A DNA stretch of 64,000 nucleotides from Bacteroidia bacterium (GTDB lineage Bacteria; Bacteroidota; Bacteroidia; Bacteroidales; Prolixibacteraceae), in the NCBI GenBank assembly GCA_026391315.1, contig JAPLDT010000007.1:1-64000 (forward strand). Direction: 5' to 3'. The notes below the pieces were generated by a model. It was not told the DNA's origin, did no database searches, and saw only the letters and a program-made list of their open reading frames with translations. Positions within the stretch are counted from its first letter, which is position 1, and every line of letters starts with the position of its first letter. This document shows, piece after piece, positions 27,885-36,766 of this stretch. The position numbers and the translations under genes were made by a program.

Positions 27885-28655
27885 ATGAAAAAAATACATA
27901 CTTTAATGAGTATCGTGTTGTTTGTCCTACTTGGTCTCAATCTGAATTCATGTAAAAAAGAGGCATCAAATACGTCCTCTTACCCTTACAGTGTGCGGTT
28001 GACCGATGCATCGGGTCCCTACAGTGCCGTGAATATCGATCTTCAGGGTGTAGAAGTAACCGGAATTGACGGCAAAGCAGTGACATTGAATGTACATGCG
28101 GGAATTGTTAATGTGCTGCGTTTCTCAAATGGTTTGGATACGCTTATTACCACAGGTACCCTGGAGGTAGCCTCCGTGGAACAGATAAGGCTTATATTGG
28201 GTACAAACAACTCAGTGATGATCAATAATGTGAAATATCCGCTTAGTACGCCAAGCGCTGAGCAATCGGGTTTGAAGTTGCAGGTGCACCAAACACTTGA
28301 GGCCGGAGTGCAATACAGTGTACTTCTCGATTTTGATGTCGACAAATCAGTCGTTCTCGAAGGCAGCGGAACCTACAAACTGAAACCTGTGATCAGAACA
28401 GTTGAAGTTGCACTCAATGGATCAATCAAGGGGAAAATATCTCCAATAGGTATTCTGGCCTCTGTAGTGGCCACCTCTGGAGACCAATCATACTCCTCTA
28501 ATGTGACCGCCACCGGTGATTTTATGCTTATGGGACTTCCCGCAGGAACCTACTCGATTACGGTTACCCCGGCATTGCCATTACTCCCTGTTATAAAAAG
28601 CAGTATTATAGTAACAACAGGTGTTACGACAAACATTGGCATAATCGCATTGTAA
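27885..28655 (+). CDS. DUF4382 domain lipoprotein
   Basis: 256 residues from ATG 27885 (or 262 from ATG 27867, which overlaps the previous stop). A lipoprotein signal ends at LNLNSC; the mature part has the DUF4382 pattern (YSVRLTDASGPYSAVNIDLQGVEV...; LRLTLG-like QIRLILGTNN; VLLDFDVDKSVV) and a C-terminal carboxypeptidase-regulatory-like beta-sandwich (GSIKGKI...LPAGTYSITVTP). Family function is unknown; likely on the periplasmic or cell surface. Ends in a strong intrinsic terminator. Confidence 0.85.
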   Translation: MKKIHTLMSIVLFVLLGLNLNSCKKEASNTSSYPYSVRLTDASGPYSAVNIDLQGVEVTGIDGKAVTLNVHAGIVNVLRFSNGLDTLITTGTLEVASVEQIRLILGTNNSVMINNVKYPLSTPSAEQSGLKLQVHQTLEAGVQYSVLLDFDVDKSVVLEGSGTYKLKPVIRTVEVALNGSIKGKISPIGILASVVATSGDQSYSSNVTATGDFMLMGLPAGTYSITVTPALPLLPVIKSSIIVTTGVTTNIGIIAL

Positions 28656-28681
28656 GATTATAAATCAAGTTTTATATAAAT

Positions 28682-28714
28682 AACGCCCCGTACTTAAAAA
28701 TACGAGGCGTTTTT
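28682..28714 (+). terminator. Intrinsic terminator after the DUF4382 gene
   Basis: Stem AACGCCcCGTA (28682-28692) with TACGaGGCGTT (28701-28711), an A-rich loop, and a following T-run. It lies 27 bp after the stop codon, as expected for the mntH-DUF4382 transcript. Confidence 0.85.
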
Positions 28715-28774
28715 GTTTCCATTTGTATGATAATCAGTCCTCCCAGTCTCCTTGTCTCCTAGTCCATCAGTCTC

Positions 28775-29413
28775 TCAGTCCTTCTTATACGCTACCAGGT
28801 TATTCAGCATTAAATATTGCGAAGGCTTTAGCTTCAGGACTTTCCGCAATTTTTGCGGATCCATGGTAACACGGGGATGAGTAGCAAACCCTGTACCGGC
28901 ACAAAAAATTCCTATGTTTTGGGAAACGATACCGGCATCCATGGCAGCCCATTGCAATTTTAGGGAGTCTACACCTGTTTTAAACCTCGAAATGTCAGAA
29001 ACCAGTACGCAGTAGAGCGGGGCACCGGCAAAATTCACCTGCCTTCCTGCTACCTGAAGCCTGTAGTCACCTGCTGTGATCAGATCCAGCTGATGTTTCT
29101 TCGCATCGTACAGATAGGCTCCTTTTTTCATCACCACATAAACGTCAATGTCTTGAGAATTCATTGCGGAAGGAGCAGTGCGCTTTCCAATATCGGCCCG
29201 GTTAACGCCATCTGCGGCCCAAAGCAGATCAGAAAGGTCCTGAATCTTAAGATCGAGGGTATCAAACTTGCTTTGGGAAGATCTTTGCGCAAAGCTCTTC
29301 ATCACAGATAATCCCCTGTTGAGATCGGGTTGATTCAGAACAATTGTCTGCGGTTGTGCGAACAAAGCAGTTGCAAAAAATGAGCAACAAATAAGAGTAA
29401 AGAGTTTTTTCAT
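28775..29413 (-). CDS. Secreted SagB/ThcOx-type nitroreductase family protein
   Basis: 212 residues with a signal peptide (ICCSFFATALFAQ). The fold signature of SagB-like FMN nitroreductases is visible: QRSSQSKFDTLDLKIQDLSDLLWAADGVNR near the start, RTAPSA at about 82 and the AAMDAGIVSQNIGI helix at about 165. These enzymes bind FMN and are usually cytoplasmic; secreted versions are frequent in Bacteroidota, but their substrates are unknown. Probably monocistronic; a stretch of repeated CAGTCTC-like sequence lies just after its stop (about 28737-28785). Confidence 0.85.
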   Translation of the reverse strand: MKKLFTLICCSFFATALFAQPQTIVLNQPDLNRGLSVMKSFAQRSSQSKFDTLDLKIQDLSDLLWAADGVNRADIGKRTAPSAMNSQDIDVYVVMKKGAYLYDAKKHQLDLITAGDYRLQVAGRQVNFAGAPLYCVLVSDISRFKTGVDSLKLQWAAMDAGIVSQNIGIFCAGTGFATHPRVTMDPQKLRKVLKLKPSQYLMLNNLVAYKKD

Positions 29414-29532
29414 GGATGATAATTTATTAGGGTAAGGATGTTATAATTCATGTTATCAATAATTTATAATCTTTCAGTCGTCCTCGTAATTATAGATGGT
29501 GAGCCTATTCAGACAACATTAAATATATTACA

Positions 29533-29948
29533 TCCCTACGGGACTCCGGTTCACCATATGGATTCTTCTATAAATATTTTGTCCCTACGGGACTCGTAAT
29601 CTCATGATTGCATTTTTCTATAGATATATCATCCCTGTGGAATTTTGTATATTGATGGATACATGTTTCTATAAATAATTAGTCCCTCCAGGACTGCGAA
29701 TCTCATATAATTATTATCTCAATACATTTTTTATCTCTGTCGAACAGCCATATCTGGTATTAAATTCTTTCACATTATATTTTGTCTCTTTGGTATATTG
29801 ATTATTGTTGAATAGTATGGAACAAGTATGGATGAAAAATCATTTTCCTAATCAAATATAGTTAGGAATATTCAATTGTGATCCCGCTAGGGATCTGATA
29901 TTTATAGAAAATATTAGGAAGGTATAAACAAAAGTCCCGTAGGGACGA
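29533..29948. repeat. Degenerate ~50-bp repeats with TCCCTACGGGA palindromes
   Basis: This 540-bp gene-free region (29414-29953) holds palindromes TCCCTACGGGACT at 29533 and 29581, decayed copies at 29630 (ATCCCTGTGG) and 29681 (AGTCCCTCCAGGACT), about 49-51 bp apart and each preceded by TTCTATAAATAT-like sequence. Inverted versions occur at 29880 (GATCCCGCTAGGGATC) and 29934 (GTCCCGTAGGGAC). Nothing else is seen in the region. Related copies lie at 44329 and 45839. Confidence 0.8.
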
Positions 29949-29953
29949 AATAT

Positions 29954-30355
29954 TCATTGAACCCTTGTTGTTATCTCAATTCTGTTCTTATCAGGATCCA
30001 ATGTCACAAATTCGTAATAGCCATCACCGGTGGTTCGCGGACCATCCAGAATTTCGAATCCGTTCGATGCAAACAGACGGGCTTTTTCATCAACCTCTTT
30101 CTTTGTTGCAGTCTCAAATGCCAGATGGATGATCCCTTTGTGCTGTAATGAAATTGTATCATTTTGGTTGTCAGGAAGATTTGGCCTGGTCATTAACTCC
30201 AGGCGCGCGCCATGACCAAAAGATATGAAATAGCTCTCATAGCTCTTTTTCGGATTGACATATTTTTCACCGGACTGCCCATCCAGGTATTGAACATAGA
30301 ACTCTTTCAATTGCTCCAGGTTATCGGTCCAAATGGCTGCATGTTCGAGGATCAT
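29954..30355 (-). CDS. VOC superfamily (glyoxalase/bleomycin-resistance-like) protein
   Basis: 133 residues from ATG 30355. Vicinal-oxygen-chelate fold: ILEHAAIWTDNLEQLKEFYVQYL at the start, GARLELMTRP at the second metal-ligand strand, HLAFE, and the closing FVTLDPDKNRIEIT motif. Candidate metal ligands His5, Glu and the last Glu are present. Substrate unknown. The frame opens three codons earlier at a TTG, which is not preferred. Confidence 0.88.
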   Translation of the reverse strand: MILEHAAIWTDNLEQLKEFYVQYLDGQSGEKYVNPKKSYESYFISFGHGARLELMTRPNLPDNQNDTISLQHKGIIHLAFETATKKEVDEKARLFASNGFEILDGPRTTGDGYYEFVTLDPDKNRIEITTRVQ

Positions 30356-30378
30356 CGGATTCAAATTTGTACTGTAAA

Positions 30379-30777
30379 TTATTTTTTCTTTGGTTTGAAA
30401 AGAGCTAAACCGGTGGTAATGCCGGAGATGATGGAGTTCATTGTTTCAACTTTCTCGGGCAACAGTGGTTTCAGGGATTCAATCTCAACCAAAAGCTTTT
30501 CTATGTTATTGGTCAGCAACTCTTCTTTTGCCGTGAATCCGCCATGTGCAACCAAATCATGCGCCGGTATTAGTATTTCAAGCATTATTTCGCCTTCTAA
30601 AAATTTATCCTGATCGATCAGTCCAATGCTTTCGAAATAGTCCAATACCGAACTAACCAGTTCAGGGTTAAAACCAAATATTTCCATCGAATCTTCCGAA
30701 TCAAATCCGAAAGTCATCTCAGGACTTTCGGATACAATCTTGTTTAAAATCTTATCCTTTAATTTGCAATCTATCAT
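30379..30777 (-). CDS. Hypothetical 132-residue protein
   Basis: Not recognised. An acidic, soluble protein without signal or TM: an N-terminal helical, winged-helix-like part (DYFESIGLIDQ), a central segment EILIPAHDLVAHGGF, then a heptad-like helix (about 85-105) and a Lys-rich C-terminus (FKPKKK). Located 23 bp upstream of the VOC gene on the same strand, so the two are probably co-transcribed. Confidence 0.65.
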   Translation of the reverse strand: MIDCKLKDKILNKIVSESPEMTFGFDSEDSMEIFGFNPELVSSVLDYFESIGLIDQDKFLEGEIMLEILIPAHDLVAHGGFTAKEELLTNNIEKLLVEIESLKPLLPEKVETMNSIISGITTGLALFKPKKK

Positions 30778-30941
30778 GGGACGGTTTTTAAAAATTGGTT
30801 ACAACGTTTTGCTTCTTAAATTGCGACTAAGGAGTGCAGAGTTGCACATCTATCCCACGGTAAGTTATTGTTAAAGTACTAAAAACTTGCTTATCAACGC
30901 ATCTGACCCGCTTGAATTTAGCAGCTATTGTGGCTGGTTGA

Positions 30942-31256
30942 TTATTCCTTCGTTCGAGAGGTGATTATTTTATCTTCCGGATTTCGTCTGCAATCCCAAA
31001 TCATTACTATCAGAATAGTGGTTTTAATTATTTCATAGATTATTTGATAGTCTCCATTAACAAGTGCTTTGACTGTGTCAATATCTGTCTGTAATCCAAT
31101 AGTTGGATTTTTAATAATAAGTTGTATGCTTTTATTGATTTTCGAGTTAAGTTTTCGGCTATAACTGGCATTCCCGTTTCTTTGATAATAGAAATCAAGA
31201 ATATCAAGTAAATCTAACCTCGCTTCAATTGACCATTCTACTTCGTACTTAACCAT
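30942..31256 (-). CDS. RelE/ParE superfamily toxin
   Basis: 104 residues. Typical ParE/RelE fold: VEWSIEARLDLLDILDFYYQRNG, the NPTIGLQTDIDTVKALVNGDYQIIYEI core, and the late IVMIWDCRRNP strand. Depending on subtype it inhibits gyrase or cleaves mRNA on ribosomes; the sequence alone does not decide. It overlaps the upstream antitoxin gene by 19 bp, the normal antitoxin-first order. Confidence 0.88.
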   Translation of the reverse strand: MVKYEVEWSIEARLDLLDILDFYYQRNGNASYSRKLNSKINKSIQLIIKNPTIGLQTDIDTVKALVNGDYQIIYEIIKTTILIVMIWDCRRNPEDKIITSRTKE

Positions 31257-31474
31257 TGGTCAATCTCATGTTTTAGAGATTCATTAGAAATAGTCTGACC
31301 CTTTTGGATTTGTTCTCTTCCTTCTTCAATTCTTTTTTTCTGGAAGTCAGAAAGCATATAAGTTCCTTCAGAGACCTTAGATTCAATAATTGTTTTAATG
31401 GCATTCAGGAAGGATGCATCATCAATATGAGTTAGGTATTCCGTAATAACATGTCTTAATTCAATAGTACTCAT
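31238..31474 (-). CDS. Antitoxin of the RelE/ParE pair
   Basis: 78 residues from ATG 31474 (MSTIELRHVITEYL). Helical protein ending in a polar tail (SNESLKHEIDQWLSTK), as in Bacteroidota antitoxins paired with RelE/ParE toxins. It has no obvious ribbon-helix-helix or HTH motif, so autoregulation cannot be asserted. The chosen start lies behind a TAACTTTG promoter box; a frame extension to 31513 would run through that box. Confidence 0.8.
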   Translation of the reverse strand: MSTIELRHVITEYLTHIDDASFLNAIKTIIESKVSEGTYMLSDFQKKRIEEGREQIQKGQTISNESLKHEIDQWLSTK

Positions 31475-31489
31475 ATTAGAATCTTTTAA

Positions 31490-31497
31490 CAAAGTTA
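31490..31497 (-). promoter_or_regulatory. TAnnTTTG -7 box of the toxin-antitoxin pair
   Basis: The minus strand reads TAACTTTG, an exact Bacteroidota -7 box, 15 bp before the antitoxin ATG. No clear -33 element at the usual spacing. Confidence 0.45.
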
Positions 31498-31654
31498 AAG
31501 AATTTTTCCTCAAATAACGATTTTAGTAAAGGATTTTCAATTAACCACAGCGATCGAAGCTAACAAACTTAAGGGGTTATGGTATTCTATTTTTAAAGTC
31601 GAATTATTTTGAAGCACAAATTCTTGGTTAAATGCAATACCGGGAATTTATATG

Positions 31655-34189
31655 TTATGGAATCGTAAAATAAAATATTGAACCTTTCCCTTCCTCGCTT
31701 TCTACCCAAATTTTTCCGCCGTGTTTTTCGATAAACTCCTTACAGAGAATTAACCCCAATCCTGTTCCTTTCTCGTTTTGGGTGCCATTCGTTGAGTAAT
31801 TTTCGTCGATCCGGAATAACTGTTCAATTCTGTCTTTTGGTATTCCTATACCGTTGTCGATTACAGAAACCGTTAGTCCCTCTTTTTCTTCAGCTGAAAT
31901 GATGATCTCCCCTCCCGGATGAGTAAATTTTATGGCATTTGAAATCAGATTTCTCAACACCGCACTCATCATATTTTTATCAGCATAAACAGCAATGTTG
32001 TCAGGTAAAGTGTTGGTGATGACAATGGATTTTTGTCCGGCAGCATTGTCTAATAAAAATTCTACTTCATTGATGAGCTCTGTCATTTGAAAATACGCGG
32101 GATTGAATTCCATCTTTCCGGTTTGAGAACGCGACCATTCCATCAGGTTCATCAGTAAATCCATGGCCCGTTGAGATGAATGGAGGATGATACCGGTATA
32201 TTCCTCTATTCCCTGATAGTTATTTTCCTTGACCTGTTCATCGAGAATTTCGCTAAAGCCAACGATAGCGTTGAAGGGGGTTTTCAGGTCGTGGGCAATG
32301 ATGGAGAAAAACTTGTCTTTTTCCGCATTTAGCTTTATTAGCTCTTTATTTGTTCTTTTTATTTCTGCTTCCGCAAACTTGCTCTCGGTGATATCTCTTG
32401 TAATCCCAACAACAGCAATCAATTCACCATTATCAGTTAATAATGGTGAAAGTGAAAGTTGAATCGGGAAATCATTTCCATCTTTTCTTCTGTTGAGAAC
32501 TTCACCAGTCCACATTTCCTTCTTCGCTATGGAAGAATACAGATCATGGCTTACTTCAGGTAAATTATTTTCCGAATGTATTGCTGTTATCGGTTGGCCA
32601 AGAATTTCTTCTTCTTTGAAGCCATAAACTTTACAGAAGGAATCGTTAACAAAAATAATTTTGTAAACCTTATCTGTGATAGCTATACTATCGACAGTAT
32701 TTTTAACCGCATGAGCAAGCATATTTATTTTTTCTTCGGCTTTCTTGCGTTCAGTGATGTCATATGATAATCCTAACACGCCGATAACTTGATTTTTCTC
32801 ATCAAAAACCGGAGTTAACCGTGCATCTATCCATCTGTTTCCCGTAGGGAAGACCATTTCAACTTCGTTTTGGAAGTTGCTTTTTGTTGCAATTACATGT
32901 TGGATGTTCGCGAAATTCTGTTGGGCCAAATCGGGTGGGAAAATATCTTTGAGGTGTTTTCCAATGAGCTCCTGAGCCGGGGCACGAAATTGAGCGGCAG
33001 CAACTTTATTTACATAGGTAACATATCCCTTCGTATCAATAAGGTAAATCATTTCAGGTGAGGACTCAGCTAAAATGCGGTATTTTTCTTCACTTTCTTT
33101 TAATTTTTCTTCCGCTTTTTTTCTTTCGCTGATGTCTCTTACGATGGCTTGAAGAAAAATCTGGCCGCCAAGTTCTATTCTGTTTAGGCCCACTTCGGCA
33201 TCGAATAGCGCACCGTCTAAACGACAATGGGTCCACTCAAAAAACTGGGGTTCGCCTTTTAACGCGGCGCTAATTTTTTCCATCGCTTTATCAGGAGATA
33301 AACGCCCATCGGGTTGTTGTTCTGGTGAGAATTCAACGGGTGAATGGCCAATAATATCTTTTTTAGAGCATCCAAAAATTTGTTCGGTTTTGAAATTACA
33401 ATCAATGAATGTTTTATCATTCATGATAAATATGGCATCGTTGGCCGACTCAAACAGTGTTTTAAACTTGGTTTCGCTTCTTTTGACTTCTGCCTCTGCC
33501 AGCCTGCGTTCGGTTATCTGAAGTTCGAGTTCCAGATATTGTTTAAGCATTTGCGCCCTGCCCCTACGTAAGAAGAGTTCAACAGGCAGCCAAACGATCG
33601 CGAGCAACAGAATAGCCAGACCAAAAGCCCATTTACTATGGGTTGCCGCTTTGCGCAACCGCATTAGTAGTTGATCGGTTTCCAACTTGTGCAGTTTGAT
33701 AAATGTAGAAAGCCCTTCTGAATAAATAGCTTTCTGTCTGGCGTATTCACTGCCTGTTATAATTTCGTAGGCTTCGTTTCTTTTTCCGAGGTGAACCAAT
33801 TCAAAAACTCGATGTTCCAATGCTTTGAGTTGAATATTAGCGCTATCGGTCATTTCCAGTGTTTGATTGATAGCATGGAAAGGATACATACTCAACAATT
33901 CATTAATTGCACTGTCGAGTTTTGGCTCATAGAGGCGGTATCGTTTTTCCCATTGAGCATTACCGGTGCTTGCCGCGAGTAAAGTAGAACCGGTAAGTAC
34001 TTCGTCAAAAAAACGGATGTTCTCAACACGGGCGCCGATTATTCGTGAATGCTCGGAATTATTGAGCAAATCATCCTGGATCTTGTATGAATAAACAGCA
34101 CCAAAGATCAATACAAAAGCTGAGGAAACAATTGCAAAGAACAAAAAGAGATTTGGGTTCTTCAAATTGTTGTTCATGTATTTTTTCAT
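31655..34189 (-). CDS. Membrane sensor histidine kinase with three PAS domains
   Basis: 844 residues from ATG 34189. TM1 (about 12-34), a periplasmic helical sensor of about 155 residues resembling four-helix sensor domains, TM2 (about 190-210), PAS1 (about 242-355), PAS2 (about 370-485), PAS3 (about 490-605), HisKA with phospho-accepting His at about 633 ([12 protein letters not shown]), and HATPase_c with [18 protein letters not shown] and GTGLGL. Autophosphorylates to signal through an unlinked response regulator; none is adjacent. The frame is open to 34324 (45 more residues, start MVVAFM), but that extension is low-complexity and polar and seems untranslated. Confidence 0.85.
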   Translation of the reverse strand: MKKYMNNNLKNPNLFLFFAIVSSAFVLIFGAVYSYKIQDDLLNNSEHSRIIGARVENIRFFDEVLTGSTLLAASTGNAQWEKRYRLYEPKLDSAINELLSMYPFHAINQTLEMTDSANIQLKALEHRVFELVHLGKRNEAYEIITGSEYARQKAIYSEGLSTFIKLHKLETDQLLMRLRKAATHSKWAFGLAILLLAIVWLPVELFLRRGRAQMLKQYLELELQITERRLAEAEVKRSETKFKTLFESANDAIFIMNDKTFIDCNFKTEQIFGCSKKDIIGHSPVEFSPEQQPDGRLSPDKAMEKISAALKGEPQFFEWTHCRLDGALFDAEVGLNRIELGGQIFLQAIVRDISERKKAEEKLKESEEKYRILAESSPEMIYLIDTKGYVTYVNKVAAAQFRAPAQELIGKHLKDIFPPDLAQQNFANIQHVIATKSNFQNEVEMVFPTGNRWIDARLTPVFDEKNQVIGVLGLSYDITERKKAEEKINMLAHAVKNTVDSIAITDKVYKIIFVNDSFCKVYGFKEEEILGQPITAIHSENNLPEVSHDLYSSIAKKEMWTGEVLNRRKDGNDFPIQLSLSPLLTDNGELIAVVGITRDITESKFAEAEIKRTNKELIKLNAEKDKFFSIIAHDLKTPFNAIVGFSEILDEQVKENNYQGIEEYTGIILHSSQRAMDLLMNLMEWSRSQTGKMEFNPAYFQMTELINEVEFLLDNAAGQKSIVITNTLPDNIAVYADKNMMSAVLRNLISNAIKFTHPGGEIIISAEEKEGLTVSVIDNGIGIPKDRIEQLFRIDENYSTNGTQNEKGTGLGLILCKEFIEKHGGKIWVESEEGKGSIFYFTIP

Positions 34190-34615
34190 CGTTTTGAAAG
34201 GTAAGTTCTTGATTAACTCTTGTTCCGCCTGCGTGTGCCTGACGTTGTCTTTATTGTGTACATTCTTGAAGGAATTACACTCTTGCTGAAAATCTTGTAA
34301 CTCGTTCATAAACGCTACAACCATGCGTCAAGACTCCGATTTTTTAGTGTTTAGGCAGAACCGGAGCTAGTAATTTGAGCGATGAACTTACATAATATAT
34401 TTGAATATCAAACTATTCACTGTGTGATTTTTTCTTTGCGACTTCCAGAACGATTTATATTTAGCATAGTAGGATAGGGAACGGTTGGAGGGTTTAAAAA
34501 GTTTGAAGACCGGGATATTGAGGTTGCTAAATCTCTGGGAATAATTCGTATTTTAGTAAGCAATAGGATAACCCCTAAATGAAAAGAAAGGTTTTGCTTA
34601 TTTAGATAAACAAAT

Positions 34616-34780
34616 CAATGTCGTTTAGTTAAGGTTATTGGGTATATCCCTCTTGTGTACTTCGTGAGAACCTTTGTCCCGCATATGCGGGATTGTGGTG
34701 AAATTTAAATGCTTAACCACAAAGGTCACAAAGGAAAGCACAAAGGAAACACTAAGAATTACGTTAACTAAACGACATTG
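34616..34780. mobile_element. 165-bp MITE with 17-bp terminal inverted repeats and 10-bp target duplication
   Basis: Terminal inverted repeats CAATGTCGTTTAGTTAA (34616-34632) and TTAACTAAACGACATTG (34764-34780) are perfect. They are flanked by identical 10-bp direct repeats ATAAACAAAT at 34606-34615 and 34781-34790, a target-site duplication. The inside has no ORF; it contains the palindrome TCCCGCATATGCGGGA (34677-34692) and a CACAAAG-unit hairpin. A non-autonomous element; the duplication length would suit an IS4-type transposase, which is an inference. The rest of 34325-34799 shows nothing recognisable except a segment at about 34386-34420 resembling 45628-45663. Confidence 0.9.
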
Positions 34781-34799
34781 ATAAACAAATGATTATCAG

Positions 34800-35687
34800 A
34801 TGAAAACTATTAAGGATTTACTGCTGCTTTGTTTGATGGTGACTGTTATGAATACTACCGCTCAGGAACATCTATCGAGAATTATCGTTTTTGGAGCTCA
34901 CCCCGATGACTGCGATCTGGATGCGGGCGGCATAGCCATCAAATTTTCCCGGATGGGCCATGCGGTGAAATTTGTCTCAATGACAAACGGTGACGCAGGT
35001 CACCAGTCGATGGGTGGAGGTGCATTGGCAAAAAGGAGACATGCAGAAGCCCTTGAGGCTGCCAAACGGATGGGTATCGAATACACAATCATCGATAATC
35101 ATGATGGTGAGCTATTGCCTACGCTTGAAAACAGGCTAAAAGTTATCAGGGAAATCCGAAAGTGGAATGCTGATGTTGTCATCTCACACCGACCGAATGA
35201 TTACCATCCGGATCATCGTTATACAGGTATCCTTGTTCAGGATGCCGCCTACATGATTATTGTTCCCAACATTGCGCCGGATACTCCTCCATTAAAGAAA
35301 AACCCTGTTTTTCTCTACTCTCAGGATAATTTCCGAAATCCAACTTTGTTCAGGCCCGATATTGCCGTTGATATTGACGATGTTAAGGAGCAAAAAGTGT
35401 ACGCCTTATCCGCACATGTATCTCAATTTTTTGAATGGCTTCCATGGACAAACGGAGATGAAAACAAGGTGCCTAAATCTGAAAAGGAACGCCTGGCCTG
35501 GCTGTCTGCTAAACGGTTGAGCAATCCAATCAGTTTAACTGTCCGGGAAAGTCTAAAGAAGTGGTATGGCAATGAACATGGGGAGAGCGTAAAAAACGCG
35601 GAAGCTTTTGAAATATGCGAGTATGGCAGTCAGCCTTCAGAAGAGGAAATCAGAAATCTCTTCCCAATGCTGAAATTAATCAAATGA
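34800..35687 (+). CDS. Secreted PIG-L family deacetylase
   Basis: 295 residues with an N-terminal signal (LLLLCLMVTVMNTTAQ). Zn-dependent N-acetylglucosaminyl deacetylase superfamily (LmbE): AHPDDCDLDAGG (metal-binding His/Asp-Asp) near residue 33 and the second metal motif SHRPNDYHPDHRYTG at about 130. Likely deacetylates an exported sugar conjugate; substrate unknown. The ATG lies only 10 bp after the target duplication of a MITE, so its native promoter was displaced or replaced. Followed after 68 bp by a Tat-type hydrolase. Confidence 0.9.
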   Translation: MKTIKDLLLLCLMVTVMNTTAQEHLSRIIVFGAHPDDCDLDAGGIAIKFSRMGHAVKFVSMTNGDAGHQSMGGGALAKRRHAEALEAAKRMGIEYTIIDNHDGELLPTLENRLKVIREIRKWNADVVISHRPNDYHPDHRYTGILVQDAAYMIIVPNIAPDTPPLKKNPVFLYSQDNFRNPTLFRPDIAVDIDDVKEQKVYALSAHVSQFFEWLPWTNGDENKVPKSEKERLAWLSAKRLSNPISLTVRESLKKWYGNEHGESVKNAEAFEICEYGSQPSEEEIRNLFPMLKLIK

Positions 35688-35755
35688 TGAACACATTTCG
35701 ATCTTTTTTTATTCAATTTTTTGTAAATCACCTACTCAAAACTAATTTCTGTAAA

Positions 35756-36619
35756 ATGAACGAAAAATTTGGAAATCTTTATCAGGAATACCTGAACGGT
35801 AAAACGGAAAGACGCGATTTCATGAAAAAAGCAACCCTTTTGCTTGGTGGAACATTGGCAGTGTCCGGATTTCTTCCATTGTTCGAAGCGAACTATTTGC
35901 AGGCTGCCGAATCGGTTGCAGGCAATGCTGAATTGTTTACAGAGGATATCAGTTATCCTGGTGAAACGGGTGCCGTGAAGGCTTTTCTGGCGCGGCCAAA
36001 GAAGAAGAAAAAATACCCCGCAGTGATTGTTATCCATGAGAACAAAGGACTTCAGCCCCATATCCGGGATGTAAGCAGGCGAATGGCAGCGGAAGGCTTT
36101 CTCTCCATGGCGCCCGACGGACTCTCTCCGCTTGGAGGTACTCCTGCCGATAATGTGGATGAGGCAACCAAAATGATAGGCCAATTAGACAGAGAGAAAA
36201 CCATCAAAAATTTTGTTGCCGCGGTAAAATATCTGAAAACTCATCCGCAGAGCAACGGAAAAGTCGGATGTACCGGTTTTTGCTGGGGTGGCGCCATGAC
36301 CAACAATGTAGCTGTCAATGCGCCTGATTTAGTTGCTGCCGTACCTTATTACGGAACCTGCCCGAAGAGCGAAGATGTACCTAAAATTAAGGCCTCCTTG
36401 CTGGCCCATTATGCCGGCGACGATGATCGTATCAATCAGGGGGTGAAGGAATTTGAAAAAGCGTTGAAAGAGGCCGGAACGGATTACCAGCTTTTCTCTT
36501 ATCCAAATACCAAACATGCCTTCAACAATGATACCAATCCTGAACGATACAATGAGGATGCTGCAAAACTGGCATGGAAGCGGACTGTAGACTTTTTTAA
36601 AGAGAAATTGAAAAGCTAA
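35756..36619 (+). CDS. Tat-exported dienelactone hydrolase family protein
   Basis: 287 residues from ATG 35756. The N-terminus has a twin-arginine signal (TERRDFMKKATLLLGG) after a 20-residue lead. Alpha/beta-hydrolase with the DLH triad: nucleophile Cys in GFCWGG, Asp in HYAGDDDRIN, His in NTKHAFNN. DLH enzymes hydrolyse dienelactones and related esters, but secreted homologues have unknown substrates. Probably co-transcribed with the upstream deacetylase. The frame extends upstream to 35615, but the Tat-type start is clearly better. Confidence 0.9.
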   Translation: MNEKFGNLYQEYLNGKTERRDFMKKATLLLGGTLAVSGFLPLFEANYLQAAESVAGNAELFTEDISYPGETGAVKAFLARPKKKKKYPAVIVIHENKGLQPHIRDVSRRMAAEGFLSMAPDGLSPLGGTPADNVDEATKMIGQLDREKTIKNFVAAVKYLKTHPQSNGKVGCTGFCWGGAMTNNVAVNAPDLVAAVPYYGTCPKSEDVPKIKASLLAHYAGDDDRINQGVKEFEKALKEAGTDYQLFSYPNTKHAFNNDTNPERYNEDAAKLAWKRTVDFFKEKLKS

Positions 36620-36635
36620 ATCTACTTCAGTTTTT

Positions 36636-36718
36636 CTTAGTGAAACCTTCATGTCTTTGTGTCTTAGTGGCAGGAAAACGAGGCCACAAAGGCACTAAAA
36701 CACTAAGGTTCACAAAGG
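36636..36718. repeat. CTTAGTG/CACAAAG hairpin repeat after the hydrolase gene
   Basis: Left arm CTTAGTGAAACCTTCATGTCTTTGTGTCTTAGTGGC pairs imperfectly with GCCACAAAGGCACTAAAACACTAAGGTTCACAAAGG around a short GC-containing loop. Between convergent genes, so a bidirectional terminator role is possible. Confidence 0.7.
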
Positions 36719-36766
36719 ATTTTATAGTAACCAAACGAAATTGGTAATTAATAATTACATTATCGG

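Noticed and set aside
29533-29700. CRISPR-like array with about 50-bp period
   Set aside because: The repeats are degenerate, the intervening sequences also resemble each other, and no cas genes are in the window.
29880-29895. GATCCCGCTAGGGATC palindrome as an operator site
   Set aside because: It fits the repeat family in the same region better than a regulator site.
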